A stretch of DNA of 64,000 nucleotides. Origin: RGIG1681 sp045650505 (lineage in GTDB: Bacteria > Bacillota > Clostridia > Christensenellales > UBA1242). The notes under the pieces are model-generated. The model was not told the origin of the DNA and ran no database searches. It saw only the letters and a program-made list of their open reading frames with translations. The stretch covers positions 62,001 through 126,000 of the forward strand of contig JAZRRE010000031.1 in assembly GCA_045650505.1 (NCBI GenBank). The letters run 5' to 3'. Position numbers and translations under genes: made by a program. Below are positions 42,583 to 51,381 of the stretch, piece by piece. How positions within the stretch are numbered: position 1 is the stretch's first letter; each line of letters begins with the position of its first letter.

Positions 42583-42612
42583 AAAACACTTGGAAATTTC
42601 CAAGTGTTTTTA
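42583..42612. terminator. Bidirectional terminator
   Basis: AAAACACTTGGAAA pairs with TTTCCAAGTGTTTT; ends the 41978 gene and the rpmH-jag operon. Confidence 0.9.
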
Positions 42613-43335
42613 TTAGTTGTCATCTGAACGAGATTCGCTTGCTTTGTTATCAGCAGGAATTTCTTTAATTGTTTCGTCTTCAAAATAATCATCAGTTTTG
42701 TCTGCATTTTTTGGACGAGTGATGTTGCTTTTAAGTTTAACCATAACATATCTGTTTGGTTCGTTGCCATAGCTTTCGGTGATAACTTTATCGTGGTCAG
42801 CAAGGGCAGAGTGAATGATTCTTCTTTCATAAGAGTTCATTGCTTCAAACTTAAATTCTTTATGTTCACGAATAACTTTGCCTGCAGTTCTTTTTGCAAG
42901 GTTTGTCAAAATTTCTTGACGCTTTTTAGCATAGTTGTTGCTATCTACTGTAACTCTTTTGATTTCTTCTCTTGTTTTTCCATTGTTATAAATTGCGTTT
43001 GCAATAATTTGGAATTCTTCAATAGAGTCACCACGCTTTCCAATAAAGAGTGCTGAATCTTCACCTGTAACGTTAACGAAGAAATCACTTTCTCTTTCTT
43101 CAACATAAACGTTAAGGTTAAGACCCATAAGATTAATTAATTTTTCAATAAGTTCTTTAACTTTTGCTTCTTCTTCAGATGAAGTGTTAAGTGAAATTCT
43201 AACTCTTGCTTTATTAAAAAGACCAGCTTGTTCAAGAATTTCGATATTAACATCTTCTCTTGAAACTCCGAGTTTATAAAGTCCAATTTCAATAGCTTGT
43301 TCAGCGGTTTTTCCTTGTGTTTCAATACTTTTCAT
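42613..43335 (-). CDS. jag: Jag/KhpB-type RNA-binding protein
   Basis: The order is an N-terminal Jag domain (residues 1-50), a KH domain with ALFIGKRGDSIEEFQ and an R3H domain with NSYERRIIHSALADH. This protein binds RNA and influences cell elongation and division in Gram-positive bacteria. It follows yidC by two bases in the conserved rpmH-rnpA-yidD-yidC-jag order. The C-terminal 30 residues are a polar tail. Length 240 is ordinary. Confidence 0.93.
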   Translation of the reverse strand: MKSIETQGKTAEQAIEIGLYKLGVSREDVNIEILEQAGLFNKARVRISLNTSSEEEAKVKELIEKLINLMGLNLNVYVEERESDFFVNVTGEDSALFIGKRGDSIEEFQIIANAIYNNGKTREEIKRVTVDSNNYAKKRQEILTNLAKRTAGKVIREHKEFKFEAMNSYERRIIHSALADHDKVITESYGNEPNRYVMVKLKSNITRPKNADKTDDYFEDETIKEIPADNKASESRSDDN

Positions 43336-43337
43336 TT

Positions 43338-44516
43338 TTATTTCTCCTGTAGTTTTCCTTTTTTGATTAATCGATTAGCTTCTTTTTCAAGCACTTCTTC
43401 AACTTCTGCTTGTTGTTTTTTGGTGAGCTTATTGATGATAAGCACTGTGATTTCACCTAAAACGATGCCTGCAATTGAGTTTGCAATAAGGTAAAGACCG
43501 AAGCAGGCTGATGATGTGAATGCGAATCCAACCATAATGAGAGGAAGAATAAATTTCATAATCTTCATTGTTCTTTCAGTTTGGTCAGTTGCTTTAACAA
43601 GTTTTTGTGCTTTTTTGTTATGAAGTTTTGTGTGAAGGTCGGTTATCCATTGAGAGAAGAAAGATAACACACCAACAGCAATTGCGATAATCAAGAAACC
43701 GTTTTGTGGTCTTGCAGAATTATCAACAACAGAGTTTGCAATTCTTGTATATTTTTCTTCATTAATTTCTTCTTCGATGTATGTGGTGTAACTTCCGGTT
43801 GAAGAGCTAATAAGTTTTTCATAAGTTGGAAGTGGGGAAGTTGGGGCATCTGCAACCCAAAGGTTTGTTACCCAAAGCCAACTTTCTTTCTTTTCACTCC
43901 AGCAATCAAGCATTGCTTTTTCAGCTTCTGCAGTTGCTTCATAATAATAATTTGAATTTACTTGGAAAATAGGGTCATCTTTGTCTGCATTGTTTACGTT
44001 TGCGTTAATCCAAGCATTTGCTGTGGTTTCATCAACAATGGTTTCATCACCGGTTTTTTCACGAAGTGATGAAACGTATTCACCAACATAAGTTTGCTCG
44101 AGTGTTTCATATTGATTAATCATTTCATAAGCTGCAACTTTTCTGATTGATGAATAGAAAGTGAAGAATACAACCATAGTAACAATCATATTTATAGCCA
44201 TAACAATACAACTTGTGCCGGCTTTGAATCCTTCTCTTTTATAAAGTGATTGTGTTTGTATTCTAATTTGTTCTTGATTAGCACCAAACTTCTTTTTAAT
44301 TTTTGCAATTTGTGGTGATAACTTTTTTTGAACAAGGTTTTGCTTTTTTGATGAATATTTAACGAAAAATTCAAGTGGACTCATTATAAGTTTGATAAGA
44401 AGTGTAACAAATAAAATTGTCCAACCGAAATTTCCAAAAGCGCCTTGAACAAAGTAAATTAGTTTTGACCAAAGGTCATTTGGTGCATTAGCTAAAACAA
44501 GCGATAAAGCGTTCAT
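43338..44516 (-). CDS. yidC: Membrane protein insertase YidC/OxaA
   Basis: YidC inserts and folds membrane proteins. The conserved transmembrane block LFVTLLIKLIMSPLEFFVKYSSKK and the following cytosolic hairpin PQIAKIKKKFG are clear, and further helices lie at the C-terminal end. At 392 residues it is longer than the usual Gram-positive form (about 260) because of an extracytoplasmic insertion between the second and third helices, about residues 140-270. No lipoprotein signal is seen. Confidence 0.95.
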   Translation of the reverse strand: MNALSLVLANAPNDLWSKLIYFVQGAFGNFGWTILFVTLLIKLIMSPLEFFVKYSSKKQNLVQKKLSPQIAKIKKKFGANQEQIRIQTQSLYKREGFKAGTSCIVMAINMIVTMVVFFTFYSSIRKVAAYEMINQYETLEQTYVGEYVSSLREKTGDETIVDETTANAWINANVNNADKDDPIFQVNSNYYYEATAEAEKAMLDCWSEKKESWLWVTNLWVADAPTSPLPTYEKLISSSTGSYTTYIEEEINEEKYTRIANSVVDNSARPQNGFLIIAIAVGVLSFFSQWITDLHTKLHNKKAQKLVKATDQTERTMKIMKFILPLIMVGFAFTSSACFGLYLIANSIAGIVLGEITVLIINKLTKKQQAEVEEVLEKEANRLIKKGKLQEK

Positions 44517-44525
44517 AAAATCTCC

Positions 44526-44801
44526 TTACATAAAATATTTATATTTTCTTTTTGGGTTGATAGGCACAGGGTCTGTGCCACCTTTTGATTTAGGATTGCA
44601 TCTTATAAGTCTTTTTGCTGATAGTTTTAAACCAACAAAAAAACCCCACTCGGCAAAACAACTGCTCGCATAAATCGAGCAAGTAGGTGTGTATTTGCAT
44701 GCGTGGGGAATAAATGGTGAGATGCAAAACTTGAATATTGCAACAAGAAATAATGCAATATATTTTGGAATGCTAATAATCACTTTAAGAATTTTCTTCA
44801 T
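44526..44801 (-). CDS. yidD: Membrane protein insertion efficiency factor YidD
   Basis: The 91-residue protein has the family pattern PHACKYTPTCSIYA and KRLIRCNPKSKGGTDPVP. YidD is a small membrane-associated helper of YidC. It overlaps rnpA by 17 bases and is followed nine bases later by yidC, so translation is probably coupled. Confidence 0.95.
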   Translation of the reverse strand: MKKILKVIISIPKYIALFLVAIFKFCISPFIPHACKYTPTCSIYASSCFAEWGFFVGLKLSAKRLIRCNPKSKGGTDPVPINPKRKYKYFM

Positions 44802-45141
44802 TGACTTTCAAAATGTCTGCCTTTTTAATAAGGTTTGAATATTGATTAGATAATTCTTCAAACGAAAAGTTCAAAATATTTTCTCTTGCAACTACAATAA
44901 TATTATAGTTTTGTTTGAGATTTGGCAAACTTTTTCTAACAATTTCACGAAGTCTTCTTTTCACAAGGTTGCGAATGGTTGCTTTTCCAATTTTCTTTGT
45001 TACAGCAAAACCAACTTTGATACTTTTTGTTTTTGAAGGCAAAAAGTATAAGACTATCGCACTTGAAGAAAGGTGTGTGCCATTTTTATAAATATAATTA
45101 AACTGATAACGTTTTTTTAATCTGTTAACCTTATTAAGCAT
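44785..45141 (-). CDS. rnpA: Ribonuclease P protein component
   Basis: RnpA helps the RNase P RNA bind and process tRNA precursors. The RNR signature RNLVKRRLREIVRKSL is present at about residues 54-69. Length 118 is typical. It starts 14 bases after rpmH and overlaps yidD. Confidence 0.96.
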   Translation of the reverse strand: MLNKVNRLKKRYQFNYIYKNGTHLSSSAIVLYFLPSKTKSIKVGFAVTKKIGKATIRNLVKRRLREIVRKSLPNLKQNYNIIVVARENILNFSFEELSNQYSNLIKKADILKVNEENS

Positions 45142-45155
45142 AACATTCCTTCAAA

Positions 45156-45293
45156 TTATTTTCTAATAAGTTCTTTGCGACCTTTGTTTCTTCTTCTAGC
45201 GAGTACTCTTCTTCCACCTTTAGTTCTCATTTTAGCTCTAAAACCATGAACTTTGTTTTTATGGTTTTTCTTAGGTTGATAAGTTCTTTTCAT
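45156..45293 (-). CDS. rpmH: Ribosomal protein bL34
   Basis: The 45-residue product MKRTYQPKK...VHGFRAKM...RKELIRK is a complete bL34. The start at 45293 follows AGGAG; the longer frame upstream has no ribosome site. First gene of the operon that runs through jag, read from the promoter at 45351-45380. Confidence 0.98.
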   Translation of the reverse strand: MKRTYQPKKNHKNKVHGFRAKMRTKGGRRVLARRRNKGRKELIRK

Positions 45294-45350
45294 AATAAAT
45301 TTGCTCCTATATATTTTTTGATAAATGCCAAAAGGCATAATTTCTATCAT

Positions 45351-45380
45351 ATTATAAACGAGAGCCTATGGTTTTGTCAA
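45351..45380 (-). promoter_or_regulatory. Promoter of the rpmH operon
   Basis: Minus strand TTGACA (45380-45375), an 18-base spacer, and TATAAT (45356-45351). A small TGCC/GGCA hairpin lies in the leader near 45326-45339. Confidence 0.85.
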
Positions 45381-45393
45381 GAACTAAAAACAA

Positions 45394-45424
45394 TAAAAAA
45401 GCTCTGGCAAACCCGCCAGAGCCT
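45394..45424 (-). terminator. Terminator of the dnaA-dnaN operon
   Basis: GCTCTGGC pairs with GCCAGAGC around a six-base loop; read leftward it is followed by a T run. It separates the operon from rpmH. Confidence 0.88.
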
Positions 45425-45441
45425 AAAATTTTAAGTAAATA

Positions 45442-46137
45442 TTATTTTGTTTCTTCAACAGCAGCTTTTTTAACAACGCGAATAACACGTTTAACAAGGC
45501 AAGCGTTGATGAATTTTTTAGTCTTTTTGAGTGAAACAAGGAATGCAATATAAAGTGCGATATTCACCACAATCATTGCAGACATTGAAAGCACAAAATA
45601 AGAAAGTGTTGAAGTGATTCCTGATTCAAAGAATAAAATTTTAACAGCAGAAACTACAAATTGAATAACTGTTGAAAACGCAAGTGAATAGCAAAGAACA
45701 GAGAATGTGATAAATTTATTTGATGCTTTAAGTCTGTTCTTTTCATCTTTTTGAACGTTATAGAAGATTGAAACACTCAAAATGTTGATTAAGAATGCAA
45801 TGTAAGCATAGAAAATAATGATTCCAATTTTGTTAAGGTAAAGCCCTGCAAGGTAATATGTGTTTGTAAAGAGGAAAAATGCGATATAAAACATTATTCG
45901 AAGCCAAGAAGGGAACATAATACTCTTAAATTTTGAAATTGAAAATCCAAAAATATAAAGTGCCAAACAGCAAAGTGCTAAAATGTATGCTGCCACATAG
46001 CTAAACTTTTCAGGAACTGAAAAGCTTGTGATTCCAAAAAGATTAAATGAAATCAAAAGCAAGTGAATAGCAGTGAAAAATAGCGCAAATGATAAAGTTA
46101 AGTTGCAGGCAAATTCGTTTTTAGTAATTTTTTTCAT
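45442..46137 (-). CDS. Hypothetical six-helix membrane protein after dnaN
   Basis: Six membrane helices can be placed over 231 residues, with a basic C-terminus (KRVIRVVKKAAVEETK). I do not recognise the family. The ATG at 46137 has AAAGGA at seven bases; an ATG at 46143 would be too close. It follows dnaN by 11 bases and precedes a terminator, so it is the third gene of the dnaA operon. In most relatives this place is taken by other genes. Confidence 0.8.
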   Translation of the reverse strand: MKKITKNEFACNLTLSFALFFTAIHLLLISFNLFGITSFSVPEKFSYVAAYILALCCLALYIFGFSISKFKSIMFPSWLRIMFYIAFFLFTNTYYLAGLYLNKIGIIIFYAYIAFLINILSVSIFYNVQKDEKNRLKASNKFITFSVLCYSLAFSTVIQFVVSAVKILFFESGITSTLSYFVLSMSAMIVVNIALYIAFLVSLKKTKKFINACLVKRVIRVVKKAAVEETK

Positions 46138-46148
46138 AGTCATATCCT

Positions 46149-47252
46149 TTATTCAACGATTCTAACAGGGAGAATTAAATATAAATATTTATCTTCTTCA
46201 GCAGAGCAAATTGTGCAAGGCGCAATTTGAGAAGTGAAATTCATTTTAATAAATTCATCAGTGATTGTGTGCATACAATCGCTTAAATATCTTGCGTTGA
46301 AAGCAATTTGCAAATCTTTTCCATCAAGAGAGATTGTGATGTTTTCGGTAACATTACCAATGTTTGAAGCAGAGGTGAGTGTTAAAATTCTATCACGAAT
46401 ATCAAATTTAACAAGATTGTTCTTGTCCATTCTAGCAAGCAAACTTGCTCTCTCTAAACCATCTTCAAGTTGAGCTTTGCTAACGAGAATAGTTGTTGTT
46501 GTGCTAACAGGAATAACTTTGTGATAGTCAATAAATTCACCCTCTAAAAGTCTAGTGATGATTCTAACAGAACCGTCATCAATCATCATATGGTTTGCAC
46601 CAATCAAGATGTCAATATAATCATCGTTTCCATCAATAAGCTTTGAAATTTCGTTAAGGCTTCTTGCTGGAATGATGCAAGACATTTTGTTTGAAGTGCA
46701 TTTAACTTCTGTTTTAACCATTGCAAGACGATATCCATCAAGAGCAACTGCTGTCATTGTGTTGTTTTCAATTTCAAAAAGGCAACCTTTCAAAATTGGT
46801 CTAGCATCATCAACAGCAACAGAGAAAATTGTTTTTTCAATAAGCTCTTTAAGGTCAGTTCTTTTGATTGTGATTTTTTCAGGTGTTGAAAGTTCACGAA
46901 TGATAGGGAATTCATCAGCTGAAAGGCATTGAAGATAACCCTCACTGTCGGTATATTTAATTTTGATAGTGTTTTGGTCGGTAAGTGTGAGTTCAATTTG
47001 TTCGTTTGAAAGTTTTTTCACAAAGTCAGCAAAGAACTTTCCAGGAACAACCACATCACCAGGAATTTTAACATCTGCAGCAATTGTCTTTTCAATAGAA
47101 ATTTCAAGGTCAGTTGCAGAAAGTGTTAAAGTGTCTTCGCTTGCGTGAAGCTTGATACCTTCAAGTATAGGATTTGTTGTTCTAACAGCAGTTGCACGAA
47201 TAACCTTTAAAACTGCATCGCTTAAATCTAATCCTTCACAAATAAGTTTCAT
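46149..47252 (-). CDS. dnaN: DNA polymerase III beta clamp
   Basis: The sliding clamp keeps the replicative polymerase on DNA. Three similar clamp domains span the 367 residues: MKLICEGLDLSDAVLKVIRA at the start, VAVDDARPILKGCLFEI in the middle and the closing LILPVRIVE. The C-terminal groove that binds clamp ligands ends in the expected LPVR motif. AAGGAG precedes the ATG. It follows dnaA by 17 bases in the same direction. Confidence 0.97.
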   Translation of the reverse strand: MKLICEGLDLSDAVLKVIRATAVRTTNPILEGIKLHASEDTLTLSATDLEISIEKTIAADVKIPGDVVVPGKFFADFVKKLSNEQIELTLTDQNTIKIKYTDSEGYLQCLSADEFPIIRELSTPEKITIKRTDLKELIEKTIFSVAVDDARPILKGCLFEIENNTMTAVALDGYRLAMVKTEVKCTSNKMSCIIPARSLNEISKLIDGNDDYIDILIGANHMMIDDGSVRIITRLLEGEFIDYHKVIPVSTTTTILVSKAQLEDGLERASLLARMDKNNLVKFDIRDRILTLTSASNIGNVTENITISLDGKDLQIAFNARYLSDCMHTITDEFIKMNFTSQIAPCTICSAEEDKYLYLILPVRIVE

Positions 47253-47269
47253 AATATTCTCCTTAAATT

Positions 47270-48673
47270 TTATTTTCCTTCAATCATTTTTTTGAGGTCG
47301 TTTATTTCAACATCAAGTTTTTTTGACTTTTTAATATCATCTTGAACTTTGTTTTTGGCGTAAAGCACTGTTGAGTGGTCTTTTCCAAAAATGTTTCCAA
47401 CGGCTTCAAGTGGAATGTTGATAAATTCTGTAATTAAATACATTGCAATTTGTCTTGCTTCGGCAATTTGTTTTGTTCTTTTTCTAGCAAGAAGCTCTTC
47501 TTTTTTAACGTTATAGAATTTGCAAACAATATCAATAATTTTTGTTGCATCAATGGTTTCTTCATCTTCTTTTGCAATATCTTTAAGTGCTTCTCTTGCA
47601 GTTGCAAGTGTCACGATATCTTCTTTTTGAAGAGAAGAGTAGAACACTGCACGAGAAAGATAGCCTTCCATTGTTCTAATGTTTGATGTTGAAAGTTCAG
47701 CAATATATTCAATAACTTCTCTTGAAACATTAAAACGTTCTTGTTGAGCCTTTTTATTGAGTATTGCAATTTTTGTTTCAATATCAGGAACACTGATGTC
47801 GGCAAGCATACCCCATTCAAGACGAGAACGAAGTCTTTCTTCAAGTGGGTTTAACTCTTTTGGCTGTTTATCAGAAGTAATAATGATTTGCTTTCCTTTT
47901 TGATGAAGTTCATTGAAAATGTTGAAGAACTGTTCTTGAGTTTGTTCTTTCTTTATTATGTGTTGAATGTCATCAATAATCAAAACATCTGCGTTTAAAT
48001 AAGTTTCTTTAAACTTTGAAGCAGTTTTTGTTTGAAGTGAGTTAACAAAATCATCGGTGAACTTATAAGTTGTGACATAAATAACATTAAGTTCTGGGTG
48101 ATTTTCTGTTATGTGGTTTCCAATCGCGTAGAGAAGGTGAGTTTTTCCAAGACCTGGTCCACCATAAATAAAGAGTGGGTTAACTTTCTTTCCAGGTTCT
48201 TCTGCAACAGCTTTTGCGATTGCTGCAGCAAACTTGTTGCTTGAACCAATGATAAAGTTGTCGAAATTATATTTAGGGTCAAACTTGAAACTTGGGTTTT
48301 CGATTGCAGGTGACGGATTGTTCTCATCAACATAAACACGCTCTTTCACTGTTTCAGGTTCTTTTTCAATTTCTTTTGTTGATTCTGCTTCACTATCATC
48401 TTTAACAACAATTTCAACATTTGTGATTGCCTTGTAAACTTTGTTTGAAGCATTTGTGATAATCTTTTTGTAATTCTTGTTAAGCATATCTTTTGCACTT
48501 TTTGTTGATGTTGCAAGAACAATAGTGTTTTCTTTAATGTCAATTACATCAAGTGTTCGAATCCAAACATCAAAGGCAAACATAGAAGTTTCTTTAACGA
48601 TTTCTTCTTTAATGCTTTCCCAAAGAGTGAGAATGTCAATGTTTGTTGATGAAATAAAGTCGTTATTTTCCAA
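47270..48673 (-). CDS. dnaA: Replication initiator DnaA
   Basis: DnaA opens the origin of replication. Walker A GGPGLGKTH (residues 171-179), Walker B VLIIDDIQH (230-238) and the Arg finger region are normal. In the DNA-binding domain the signature reads FGKDHSTV (429-436), one residue shorter than the usual FGGRDHTTV, and RPRQ is EARQ (405-408). Recognition of the standard 9-base box may differ. The start is TTG at 48673 with GGAGG six bases upstream. dnaN follows; recF is divergent, which is not the usual order. Confidence 0.97.
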   Translation of the reverse strand: MENNDFISSTNIDILTLWESIKEEIVKETSMFAFDVWIRTLDVIDIKENTIVLATSTKSAKDMLNKNYKKIITNASNKVYKAITNVEIVVKDDSEAESTKEIEKEPETVKERVYVDENNPSPAIENPSFKFDPKYNFDNFIIGSSNKFAAAIAKAVAEEPGKKVNPLFIYGGPGLGKTHLLYAIGNHITENHPELNVIYVTTYKFTDDFVNSLQTKTASKFKETYLNADVLIIDDIQHIIKKEQTQEQFFNIFNELHQKGKQIIITSDKQPKELNPLEERLRSRLEWGMLADISVPDIETKIAILNKKAQQERFNVSREVIEYIAELSTSNIRTMEGYLSRAVFYSSLQKEDIVTLATAREALKDIAKEDEETIDATKIIDIVCKFYNVKKEELLARKRTKQIAEARQIAMYLITEFINIPLEAVGNIFGKDHSTVLYAKNKVQDDIKKSKKLDVEINDLKKMIEGK

Positions 48674-48706
48674 AAGAAACCTCCAAGGTGTAATAATTCA
48701 TTTTTA

Positions 48707-48735
48707 ATTATATAAGTTAATAAATTAAAAATCAA
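48707..48735 (-). promoter_or_regulatory. Promoter of dnaA
   Basis: Minus strand TTGATT (48735-48730), a 17-base spacer, and TATAAT (48712-48707). Confidence 0.75.
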
Positions 48736-48795
48736 GGAGTTTCTCTGGACTTTGTTAAAAAGTTACAAACGAAATCTTGAAACTTTGAGATTTGC

Positions 48796-48824
48796 TCGAC
48801 AATTCTCTTAAAAATTTATATAAT
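48796..48824 (+). promoter_or_regulatory. Promoter of recF
   Basis: TCGACA at 48796-48801, a 17-base spacer, and TATAAT at 48819-48824. Only about 60 bases separate it from the divergent dnaA promoter, with no DnaA-box match between them. Confidence 0.65.
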
Positions 48825-48859
48825 AATGCTAGAAAAAATTAAGCATTTAGTGAGAATTT

Positions 48860-49966
48860 ATGCAGGTTAAATGGGTGAAACTTAAAAACTTTAGAAACTA
48901 CAACGAAGCCGTTGTGGAATTTTTTCCACGCATAAATTTAATTTCTGGTCAAAATGGTCAAGGCAAAACCAACCTTGTTGAGGCTGTAATGCTAAACGCA
49001 CTTTCAAAAAGCCCAAGAACTTCGCACGATGAAGACCTTAAACTGCAGGGTGAAACCCACACTGAAGCCGAAGTTTGTGTTTCAAGAAATTATGGTGATG
49101 TGACTATTAAATGTGTGCTTGACAGTGAGTGTGGAAAAAAGTTTTTTATCAACTCAAACGAAGTTAAAAAAGTGAGTGAAATTTTTGGAAGTTTGGTGGC
49201 TGTTTATTTTTCTCCAAACGACCTTAAAATTGTCAGTGAATCACCGGCAGAACGTCGTGATTTTATGGATACTGACATTTCTCAACTTTCAGGCTCTTAT
49301 TATAATCTTTTGCAAAGATACAATAAAATTCTCTTTCAAAGAAACAAACTTTTAAAAACTGTGCACGATAGAGCGCTTCTTGCTGACCAGATTGATATTT
49401 GGAATGAGCAACTTGCAAGCGTTGCGGGCTATATTGTTAAAACCAGAAAAAACTTTATTGAAAAACTTAAAGAGCCAGCAAAAGCCACAATGAAATATAT
49501 GACCAAAGAAGCCGACAATCTTGACATTATTTATGTTGGGGCACAAGGTGAAACCGCTGAAGAAATCAAAGCCGAAATTTTGAAATCTTTAAAATTTAAT
49601 TTTGAAAAAGATATTGAACTTGGTTACACAAGTGTTGGTCCACATCGTGATGACATTAAATTTGCCCTTAATGGAAAAGATGCAAAAGTGTTTGCAAGTC
49701 AGGGTCAACAACGAAGCATTGTGCTTGCTTTAAAACTTGCAGAGATTGAAGTTTTTGAAAAAGAAATCGGTGAGAAACCAATTCTTGTTTTAGATGATGT
49801 GTTCAGTGAACTTGACTCATCAAGGCAAAAGAAATTATATGACAAATTTGAGGGTGGGCAGGTGCTTATGACAGGTACTGCATTTAAGTTTAAACCGGCT
49901 GAAGATTATTTGGCACTCACCGTTAAAAATGGGGTTGTTAAATCAAAAATCGTTTCAAAAAAATAA
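48860..49966 (+). CDS. recF: DNA repair and recombination protein RecF
   Basis: RecF is an SMC-like ATPase that helps load RecA at gaps. Walker A GQNGQGKTN (residues 30-38), signature ASQGQQRSIVLALKLAE and Walker B PILVLDDVFSELD are complete. Length 368 is normal. It starts after a weak GTGAG site and ends in a terminator. Here it is divergent from dnaA-dnaN rather than following dnaN. Confidence 0.96.
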   Translation: MQVKWVKLKNFRNYNEAVVEFFPRINLISGQNGQGKTNLVEAVMLNALSKSPRTSHDEDLKLQGETHTEAEVCVSRNYGDVTIKCVLDSECGKKFFINSNEVKKVSEIFGSLVAVYFSPNDLKIVSESPAERRDFMDTDISQLSGSYYNLLQRYNKILFQRNKLLKTVHDRALLADQIDIWNEQLASVAGYIVKTRKNFIEKLKEPAKATMKYMTKEADNLDIIYVGAQGETAEEIKAEILKSLKFNFEKDIELGYTSVGPHRDDIKFALNGKDAKVFASQGQQRSIVLALKLAEIEVFEKEIGEKPILVLDDVFSELDSSRQKKLYDKFEGGQVLMTGTAFKFKPAEDYLALTVKNGVVKSKIVSKK

Positions 49967-49973
49967 AGCAAAT

Positions 49974-50003
49974 AAAAAACACACCAAATTCGGTGTGTTT
50001 TTT
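49974..50003. terminator. Bidirectional terminator
   Basis: AAACACACC pairs with GGTGTGTTT, with A and T runs, between recF and the convergent small gene. Confidence 0.88.
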
Positions 50004-50005
50004 TG

Positions 50006-50332
50006 TTATTGATTTGATGGTCCACTTTGAGAATTTCCATTAGCGAGATTTCTAAAAATGTTATCAATTCTGTCAATCAAGTCATATGCTTTTCTGATTT
50101 TTACTTGCGTGTCAGTGATTTTATCTATTCTTTTCATAGCGTCTTCAAAAGAATTAACAACCATAAGTCTTGGAGTTTCTCTTATTCTTTTTTCGCCACT
50201 CTCAATAAACTTCAAACATTCATTTCGATAATATTTAAGTGCTTCAACAATGAATCTTGTTCGGGTGTAAACCACAGAGCCGTCATCAAGTTTTGCTTCA
50301 TAGTATTTATCTTCAATAAAAAAACTCGCCAT
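50006..50332 (-). CDS. Hypothetical protein, 108 aa
   Basis: The ATG at 50332 follows GGAG; in-frame TTG and ATG further upstream overlap that site. The first 25 residues form strands, followed by two long helices (about 28-50 and 60-95) and a polar tail NGNSQSGPSNQ. No family recognised. It lies between recF and another unknown leftward gene, 75 bases upstream. Confidence 0.7.
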   Translation of the reverse strand: MASFFIEDKYYEAKLDDGSVVYTRTRFIVEALKYYRNECLKFIESGEKRIRETPRLMVVNSFEDAMKRIDKITDTQVKIRKAYDLIDRIDNIFRNLANGNSQSGPSNQ

Positions 50333-50406
50333 AAACATCTCCAATTAATATGGTTTTATTATAAACCAACAAATTAGATTTGTAAATAGCAAGTTTTTTG
50401 TTTTTA

Positions 50407-51141
50407 TTAACCAGCAGAGAAGGTGAATCCTTCTTGAGTTCTTTCAACTTCGTCACCGGTTCCATTAATCATATCATCAATCATATTTCCAGCTTGCATA
50501 CCGGTGTTTGATGCGGTTCCCATATTTTGTTCACACGCACCTTTAACTTGGTCAGGATTCATTTCTTGAGCAACACTCACATAAATGATTTCAGTGAGAG
50601 CTTCAAGAAGGGTGTGTCCGGTGGTTTTGATTGCAGCTGTTCTTGAACCAAAGTTTTTAAAGTTAACTCCGGCTTGACCTCTGTCTAATTCACTCAAATC
50701 AATGTTGGCTTGTCTAACAGCAGACTTAATTTTTTCGCGAATATAGTTTTTTGCAGATTCGCCTTGACCCTTTAATGATTCAAGTTCTCCCGGACCAAAA
50801 GGAACAGTGAATTTGATTCGTTTAGAGCTTCCGCCCTCTTGTGATTTATCTTTTCCTTGTGAAATTTCATTTGCGGTGGCACGGAGTGCATCATCTAAAC
50901 TTTCTTTAACAATTCCGCCATTTTTCTTATTCCAAGGCTCTGCATCGTTTTCTTCTGGCATAACAACTTTAACAATTGTTGAATTTTCAGAAAGTTTCTT
51001 CCATTCTTTTTCAGGAATGTGTTTGCTTACAGCACTTTTAAGCACTTGATAAACCGCTTCTGGGTCTTGACCTTTAAGTTCTTGAAGGTTGATATCTTCT
51101 TTAATATTTTTAACAGTATCTTTTGATGTATTTTCAGCCAT
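50407..51141 (-). CDS. Hypothetical protein, 244 aa
   Basis: Soluble, with no signal or membrane segment. The N-terminal 60 residues are helical (NLQELKGQDPEAVYQVLKSAV). A middle region has FTVPFGPGELESLKG, and the C-terminus is low in complexity and rich in Gly, Met and Asn. No known motif. It is divergent from gyrB across 240 bases of very AT-rich DNA. Confidence 0.75.
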   Translation of the reverse strand: MAENTSKDTVKNIKEDINLQELKGQDPEAVYQVLKSAVSKHIPEKEWKKLSENSTIVKVVMPEENDAEPWNKKNGGIVKESLDDALRATANEISQGKDKSQEGGSSKRIKFTVPFGPGELESLKGQGESAKNYIREKIKSAVRQANIDLSELDRGQAGVNFKNFGSRTAAIKTTGHTLLEALTEIIYVSVAQEMNPDQVKGACEQNMGTASNTGMQAGNMIDDMINGTGDEVERTQEGFTFSAG

Positions 51142-51317
51142 AATTTTGTTTCCTTATATCTTGATAATTTCATTATAGCTAAAAATTTAAAAAAGTAAAA
51201 CAAATTAAAAATTTAACTTTTTTATTTTAAAGTGTCAAATTTCGGCAAAAAAATGGCATATTTTTGCTATAAATATATATATATTATAATATAATTATAT
51301 ATATAGGGCAAAATCGT
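51142..51317. other. Very AT-rich stretch upstream of gyrB
   Basis: It contains a long ATAT run (about 51279-51304) and looks easy to melt. I see no DnaA-box-like TTATCCACA sequence in it. It may hold the promoter of the leftward gene. Confidence 0.5.
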
Positions 51318-51347
51318 TTGTTTTAAGGCTATTTTTTGTGCTATAAT
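51318..51347 (+). promoter_or_regulatory. Promoter of gyrB-gyrA
   Basis: TTGTTT at 51318-51323, an 18-base spacer, and TATAAT at 51342-51347 with extended TG. Confidence 0.7.
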
Positions 51348-51381
51348 ACAGCTGTGTTAAAATAAATTTAAAGGGTGAAAT

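Noticed and set aside
48674..48859. dnaA-recF intergenic space as oriC
   Set aside because: Only about 60 bases lie between the divergent promoters and I see no box-like sequence; kept as an open question rather than called an origin.
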